A DNA stretch of 64,000 nucleotides, taken from positions 3,158,001 through 3,222,000 of the forward strand of contig NZ_CP121113.1 of assembly GCF_029581395.1 (NCBI RefSeq). Direction: 5' to 3'. This document shows positions 60,035 to 64,000 of this stretch, piece after piece. Source of the DNA: Roseinatronobacter sp. S2 (GTDB taxonomy: Bacteria; Pseudomonadota; Alphaproteobacteria; Rhodobacterales; Rhodobacteraceae). Position numbers and translations under genes: made by a program. Every line of letters starts with the position of its first letter. Position 1 is the stretch's first letter. The notes beneath the pieces are model-generated. The model was not told the origin of the DNA. It ran no database searches and saw only the letters and a program-made list of their open reading frames with translations.

Positions 60035-61351
60035 ATGGTGAAACTCTGGACATACGCGAGCATCCTTGCCCTCGGCACTCTTGTTGCCGCTTGTGACCGC
60101 GGATTCATCCTCGAAGGGGAACGCTTCCCCTTGCGCGCTCCTTTTGCAGAAGGCGCAGGTGAAGCCCCCAGCAACCGGGCCGCGCCGATAAGCCTGCCTG
60201 CAACCGCAAGTAATGCCGAATGGACACACAGGCTGGGCACCCCCAGCACGCGCATTACCCATCCGGCACTTTCTGGCGGCCTGCAACCGCTTTGGTCTGT
60301 CCAGATTGGTCAGGGCGAAGGACGCCGCCACAGAATCACCGCCGAACCTGTGGCGAGTGGCGGATTGATCTACACACTGGACAGTCGCGCGCAGGTCGCG
60401 GCGGTCACCACGCAGGGTGAACTGGCCTGGACCCGCGATCTGACGCCCGCAACCACCCGCAGCGGCGATGCCGCATCGGGCGGGGGCCTGGCGATTGCCA
60501 ATGGCAGGTTGTATGTCACATCCGCTTTCGGTGTTCTGGCCGCGCTGGACCTGCGCAGCGGCGATGTTATCTGGACCAAAACCTTCGACGCGCCCCTGAC
60601 AGGCGCGCCGACAGTTACCGGTGACAGGGTTTATGTCGTAGCATCCGACAGCACGGCTTGGTCGATCAATGCCGCCACAGGCCAGACTGACTGGCAATTG
60701 TCCGGCACACCGTCAACAGCCAGCATGGTTGGCGGCGCGGCCCCCGCAATCGCGGGTGATCTGGTGCTGTTCCCCACCCCTGCCGGTGAATTGATTGGCG
60801 CGCGGCGCGACACAGGCCAGACCATGTGGCGCACAGTGATTGCAGGCACCCGCATCGGGGTTGGCTATGCCAAGGTCACCGATGTGACCGGTGACCCCGT
60901 CGTTCAGGGGGATCAAGTCTTTGTGGGCAACCAGTCCGGCCGTGTCATGGCGTTGAACACCCGCGACGGCAGCCGCATCTGGACCGCCGATGAAGCGGCC
61001 TATGGGCCTGTCTGGCCTGTCGGTGGGTCGGTATTTCTGATGTCTGACCGCAACCGCCTTGTCCGGCTGAACAGCCGCGATGGTGAATTCATCTGGGCGC
61101 AGCCATTGCCCTTGCACACCCAGACCCGCGAACGTCGCCGCGCCGAGATTTTTGCCCATTACGGCCCTGTTCTGGCAGGCGGGCGTCTGGTGGTGGCATC
61201 GAATGACGGCCTGATCCGGCTGTTCGACCCTGCATCCGGCGCATTGAATGGACAAATCGAATTGCGCGGCGGTGCAGCCGTCAGTCCGATTGTTGTGGGC
61301 GGCACACTTTATGTATTGTCCAGCGATGGACGATTGAACGCCTATCGCTGA
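60035..61351 (+). CDS. bamB: Outer-membrane assembly lipoprotein BamB
   Basis: A 438-residue lipoprotein of the BAM complex that helps fold outer-membrane beta-barrel proteins. The signal MVKLWTYASILALGTLVAAC ends in the lipobox LVAAC with Cys20. The rest is an eight-bladed PQQ-type beta-propeller with repeats such as GLIYTLDSRAQVAAVTTQGE, GDVIWTKTFDAPLTGAPTVT and RLYVTSAFGVLAALDLRSGD. The ATG at 60035 has AGGAG close upstream; GTG 60038 is an alternative with a more usual spacing. It precedes der, matching the conserved yfgM-bamB-der order. Confidence 0.93.
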   Translation: MVKLWTYASILALGTLVAACDRGFILEGERFPLRAPFAEGAGEAPSNRAAPISLPATASNAEWTHRLGTPSTRITHPALSGGLQPLWSVQIGQGEGRRHRITAEPVASGGLIYTLDSRAQVAAVTTQGELAWTRDLTPATTRSGDAASGGGLAIANGRLYVTSAFGVLAALDLRSGDVIWTKTFDAPLTGAPTVTGDRVYVVASDSTAWSINAATGQTDWQLSGTPSTASMVGGAAPAIAGDLVLFPTPAGELIGARRDTGQTMWRTVIAGTRIGVGYAKVTDVTGDPVVQGDQVFVGNQSGRVMALNTRDGSRIWTADEAAYGPVWPVGGSVFLMSDRNRLVRLNSRDGEFIWAQPLPLHTQTRERRRAEIFAHYGPVLAGGRLVVASNDGLIRLFDPASGALNGQIELRGGAAVSPIVVGGTLYVLSSDGRLNAYR

Positions 61352-61407
61352 TACCAATAATCCTGCGCGCCAGCAGGTGTTTCCCTGCGGTGCGACCCAG
61401 TTTCCTT

Positions 61408-61430
61408 GATGGCCCCTGTGCGGGGCCATC
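61408..61430 (+). terminator. Hairpin between bamB and der
   Basis: GATGGCCCC (61408-61416) and GGGGCCATC (61422-61430) form a nine-base perfect stem with a five-base loop, 57 bases after bamB and 21 bases before der. A short pyrimidine run follows. It may be a terminator or attenuator. Confidence 0.6.
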
Positions 61431-61451
61431 ACGCTTTCCCCGGAGGGGCAT

Positions 61452-62912
61452 ATGAGCTTCACTCTCGCAATCGTCGGCAGGCCGAATGTCGGCAAATCGA
61501 CCCTGTTCAACCGCCTTGTCGGCAAACGTCTGGCGCTGGTCGATGACCAGCCCGGTGTAACGCGCGACCTGCGCGAAGGGGCCGCCAAGCTGGGTGATCT
61601 GCGCTTCACCGTCATTGACACCGCTGGTCTGGAAGAAGTCACCGACGACAGCCTTCAGGGCCGCATGCGCCGCCTGACCGAACGCGCCGTCGACATGGCC
61701 GATATCTGCCTGTTCATGGTGGACGCGCGCACCGGCATTACCCCCACCGATGAAATGTTCGCCGATATTCTGCGCAAACGCGCCGATCATGTCATTCTGG
61801 CCGCCAACAAGGCCGAAGGGCGCGCCGCTGATGGTGGTGTGCTGGATGCCTACAGCCTTGGCCTTGGCGAACCTGTGCGCCTGTCTGCCGAACATGGCGA
61901 AGGGCTGGACGAGCTTTATCACATCCTGCGCCCGCTATCTGATGAATATGCAGAACGCGCAGAAGAAGACGCACCCGAAACCGATCTGGACGTATCAGAG
62001 GGCGAAAACGACGCGCCCGAAGATTTCACCCCCAGCGCGAAACGCCCCCTTCAGGTTGCTGTCATCGGGCGGCCCAATGCAGGCAAGTCAACACTGATCA
62101 ACAAGATACTGGGCGAAGACCGTCTGCTGACCGGGCCAGAGGCCGGGATCACCCGCGATTCGATTTCACTGTCGATGAACTGGCTGGGCACGCCCACGCG
62201 CATTTTTGATACTGCGGGCATGCGCAAAAAGGCGCGTGTTATCGACAAGGTCGAAAAACTGTCTGTGGCCGACGGGCTGCGCGCCGTGCGTTTTGCCGAA
62301 GTTGTGGTGGTGTTGCTGGATGCCGCGATTCCCTTTGAACAGCAGGATTTGCGCATCGCGGATTTTGCCGAATCCGAAGGGCGGGCCGTTGTGGTTGCAG
62401 TCAACAAATGGGATCTGGAAGATGAGAAGCAGGACAAGCTGAAAGCCCTGCGCACGGGGTTTGAAAAGCTGCTTCCGCAATTGAAAGGCGCGCCGCTTGT
62501 CACCATTTCGGCCAAGACAGGCAAAGGGCTGGACAGGCTGCATGACGCCGTGCTGCGCGCGCATGAAGTGTGGAACCGTCGTGTGCCCACTGCCCGGCTG
62601 AACCAATGGCTGGCCGCCATGATCGAGGCCCACCCGCCCCCCGCACCGGGCGGCAAGCGCATCAAACTGCGCTACATGACACAGGCCAAGACCCGCCCGC
62701 CGGGATTTGTCGTCATGTGTTCCAACCCCGAAGACCTGCCCGCAAGCTACAGCCGTTATCTGGTCAACAGCCTGCGCGACAGCTTTGACATGCCGGGCAC
62801 GCCTATCCGGATGTTCATGCGCTCACAATCAGACAAGAACCCCTATAAGGGCCGCAAGAAAGCACCGCCATCGAAGCTGCGCAAGCATTTGCAAGGCCGC
62901 AAGGCCGACTGA
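61452..62912 (+). CDS. der: Ribosome-associated GTPase Der (EngA)
   Basis: A 486-residue GTPase with two consecutive G domains and a KH-like C-terminal domain, needed for 50S ribosome assembly. The first P-loop is [16 protein letters not shown] (residues about 8-23) with DTAGLEE and NKAEG; the second is [20 protein letters not shown] (about 202-221) with [11 protein letters not shown] and NKWDLED. An acidic linker ([20 protein letters not shown]) joins the domains. The C terminus has [18 protein letters not shown] and ends in [19 protein letters not shown]. Follows bamB in the conserved order. Confidence 0.96.
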   Translation: MSFTLAIVGRPNVGKSTLFNRLVGKRLALVDDQPGVTRDLREGAAKLGDLRFTVIDTAGLEEVTDDSLQGRMRRLTERAVDMADICLFMVDARTGITPTDEMFADILRKRADHVILAANKAEGRAADGGVLDAYSLGLGEPVRLSAEHGEGLDELYHILRPLSDEYAERAEEDAPETDLDVSEGENDAPEDFTPSAKRPLQVAVIGRPNAGKSTLINKILGEDRLLTGPEAGITRDSISLSMNWLGTPTRIFDTAGMRKKARVIDKVEKLSVADGLRAVRFAEVVVVLLDAAIPFEQQDLRIADFAESEGRAVVVAVNKWDLEDEKQDKLKALRTGFEKLLPQLKGAPLVTISAKTGKGLDRLHDAVLRAHEVWNRRVPTARLNQWLAAMIEAHPPPAPGGKRIKLRYMTQAKTRPPGFVVMCSNPEDLPASYSRYLVNSLRDSFDMPGTPIRMFMRSQSDKNPYKGRKKAPPSKLRKHLQGRKAD

Positions 62913-62979
62913 ACCGCGCCGTTATCAGGTTGTTAACCAGTATCTGCCATAATCATGGATTGAATGAAGGGCAAAATGT

Positions 62980-63834
62980 ATGGGCATGGGCGTGTATAAG
63001 CTGGCGGTTGGATTAGTCGCGTTCTGTCTGGGCCTTGTCCAGTTGCCCGCCCGTGCTGATATGCCGCTGGATGCGCGTGTGGTCATGTCGGGCCATTCGC
63101 TGACCGATCCCATCCCCGACATGCTGCGCCCGATGGTGCACGCAACGGGCGGGCGCGGGGCGGTTATTGACCGCTCCACCATTCCCGGCAGCCCTATGGA
63201 CTGGCGCTGGAACAACACGGCCCAACCTGTGGATGCCCGCACCGGGATGGCCAGTTACGATCTGCTGGTGCTGACGGAACGCGTGCCACTTCTGAACACG
63301 ATGGGCTATCATAACTCCGCAGATGAAGCGCTGCGATGGGTGCGCCATGCATGGGAAAACGGGGCGCAAACGGTGCTCTATGCCACATGGATCACGCGCG
63401 ACACCGGGCCGGGCGCTGGCGATGACACTGCGGAAGCGCATATCCAGTTTCGCGAACGGTTGCAGGTTGAACAGGACCGCTGGCTGGAAATCCGCGACCA
63501 TGTGAACCAGAACCGCCCCGATGGGATGCCCGAAATGGTCATGATACCCGGACCGCGCATTATGACTGCAATTTATGACGCGATTGATGCGGGCACGGCC
63601 CCCGGCCTGACCAGCATGGATGCCCTGTTCAGCGATGCGATTCACGTCAATGATCTGGGGGCCTATGTCATGGCCTTGGCGCATTATGCGGTCATCTACG
63701 GGCGCAGCCCACTGGATGTGCCCTTGGGGCTGGGACGCACCCCCACGCCGGACCCTGCACTGGCACGCTGGCTGCAACAGCTTGTTGCGGATGTGGTGGC
63801 CCAAGCCCCGGAAGCGCGGGCCTCTGGTCACTGA
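62980..63834 (+). CDS. Secreted SGNH-hydrolase-like protein
   Basis: A 284-residue exported protein. The signal peptide is MYKLAVGLVAFCLGLVQLPA-like, followed by RAD. The block-I motif is VVMSGHSLTDPI (about residues 34-45), a GHSL variant of the GDSL/SGNH serine motif, and block V is DAIHVNDLGAYVMALAHYAV with an Asp and His positioned as a dyad. Such enzymes are periplasmic esterases or lipases. ATG 62980 with GAAGGG upstream is chosen. Whether it is catalytically active is open because the Asp of GDSL is replaced by His. Not in an obvious operon with der. Confidence 0.75.
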   Translation: MGMGVYKLAVGLVAFCLGLVQLPARADMPLDARVVMSGHSLTDPIPDMLRPMVHATGGRGAVIDRSTIPGSPMDWRWNNTAQPVDARTGMASYDLLVLTERVPLLNTMGYHNSADEALRWVRHAWENGAQTVLYATWITRDTGPGAGDDTAEAHIQFRERLQVEQDRWLEIRDHVNQNRPDGMPEMVMIPGPRIMTAIYDAIDAGTAPGLTSMDALFSDAIHVNDLGAYVMALAHYAVIYGRSPLDVPLGLGRTPTPDPALARWLQQLVADVVAQAPEARASGH

Positions 63835-63941
63835 CCGTATTGCAGCAGGTGGAAACATCACTGATGGTGGTGGGTAGTGGCCTGAAGCGGTCATTGGGGA
63901 GATTCCCAAGGCGCGGAATCAAGGGCGCAGCCCGCCGCGCC

Positions 63942-63970
63942 ATCGGTGGGCCGTCCCGCGGCCTGCCGAT
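63942..63970. repeat. GC-rich palindromic element at the window end
   Basis: ATCGGTGGGCCG (63942-63953) and CGGCCTGCCGAT (63959-63970) pair over 12 positions with two G-U wobbles and a five-base loop. The surrounding GC-rich 63900-64000 region shows no gene. It looks like a REP-type or terminator element but only one copy is visible here. Confidence 0.4.
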
Positions 63971-64000
63971 TCCGCTGATGGTGATTCAATCCTTTGAAGA

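Noticed and set aside
1..64000. CRISPR array, prophage or insertion sequence
   Set aside because: No regularly spaced repeats, transposase, integrase or phage structural proteins were read anywhere in the window.

Overview
The window looks like chromosomal DNA of a marine or haloalkaline-type alphaproteobacterium of the order Rhodobacterales. The signs are G+C of roughly 60%, a C4-pathway 5-aminolevulinate synthase (HemA) of 407 residues with its lysine at 248, aerobic cobaltochelatase genes cobS and cobT, a PutR/PutA pair without the enteric DNA-binding domain, an FNR/FnrL-type box upstream of hemA, and small proteins of the kind typical of this order. No phage, transposase, CRISPR array or rRNA was seen; there is one tRNA (Gly-TCC).

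Layout. 0-1.4 kb: end of gyrA, an overlapping small gene, a 40-residue membrane peptide and a small DUF6614-like protein. 1.4-4.7 kb: arsenate-resistance operon arsR-arsC fusion > GAPDH > arsJ (minus strand). 4.9-8.9 kb: XRE/cupin regulator divergent from an acyl-CoA synthetase, DsbA-like, Bcr/CflA operon. 9-14.5 kb: SPFH/NfeD pair, prs, a DsbA-fold isomerase-like protein, efp and a secreted META-domain protein. 14.5-18.6 kb: putR/putA. 18.6-23 kb: ispG, rodZ-like, hemA. 23-30.7 kb: M20 peptidase, cobS, then a soluble chemoreceptor, an FMN reductase and a surface lipoprotein that separate cobS from cobT. 30.7-35.9 kb: phoR, phoU, phoB without pst genes, then ilvN/ilvB preceded by a complete transcription attenuator with leader peptide. 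36-37.5 kb: a second ArsR with an ArsP-like permease. 37.6-40.4 kb: parE followed by an AT-rich TIR-domain gene. 40.5-51 kb: a large sugar-acid catabolic region with LacI and IclR regulators, a TctABC transporter, aldolase, kinase, dehydrogenases, lactonase and FAH hydrolase. 51-59 kb: PPK2, tRNA-Gly, Fsr-like MFS, lyxose isomerase family protein, and an RND efflux pair. 59.3-64 kb: yfgM-like, bamB, der and an SGNH-like secreted protein.

How the genes work together. Two separate arsenic modules are present: one appears to export arsenate as 1-arseno-3-phosphoglycerate (GAPDH plus ArsJ) and reduces arsenate through the ArsC half of the fusion; the other resembles organoarsenical efflux. The sugar-acid region pairs uptake (TctABC, TRAP-independent binding-protein system) with steps resembling the non-phosphorylating L-fuconate/rhamnonate routes (SDR dehydrogenase, lactonase-type amidohydrolase, 2,4-diketo-3-deoxy-acid hydrolase, HpcH/HpaI aldolase, PfkB kinase). 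The pho genes carry a clear Pho box in front of phoU-phoB.

The most notable observations are the ilvBN attenuator (leader peptide MKNELVIVVERMRMGR with mutually exclusive hairpins), the AT-rich solitary TIR gene after parE, the pst-less pho locus with a Pho box, a TTG start for hemA, and a cytosolic chemoreceptor with its signalling domain ahead of its Cache-like sensor inserted between cobS and cobT. All functional calls are by reading of the translated sequence; no database search was run.
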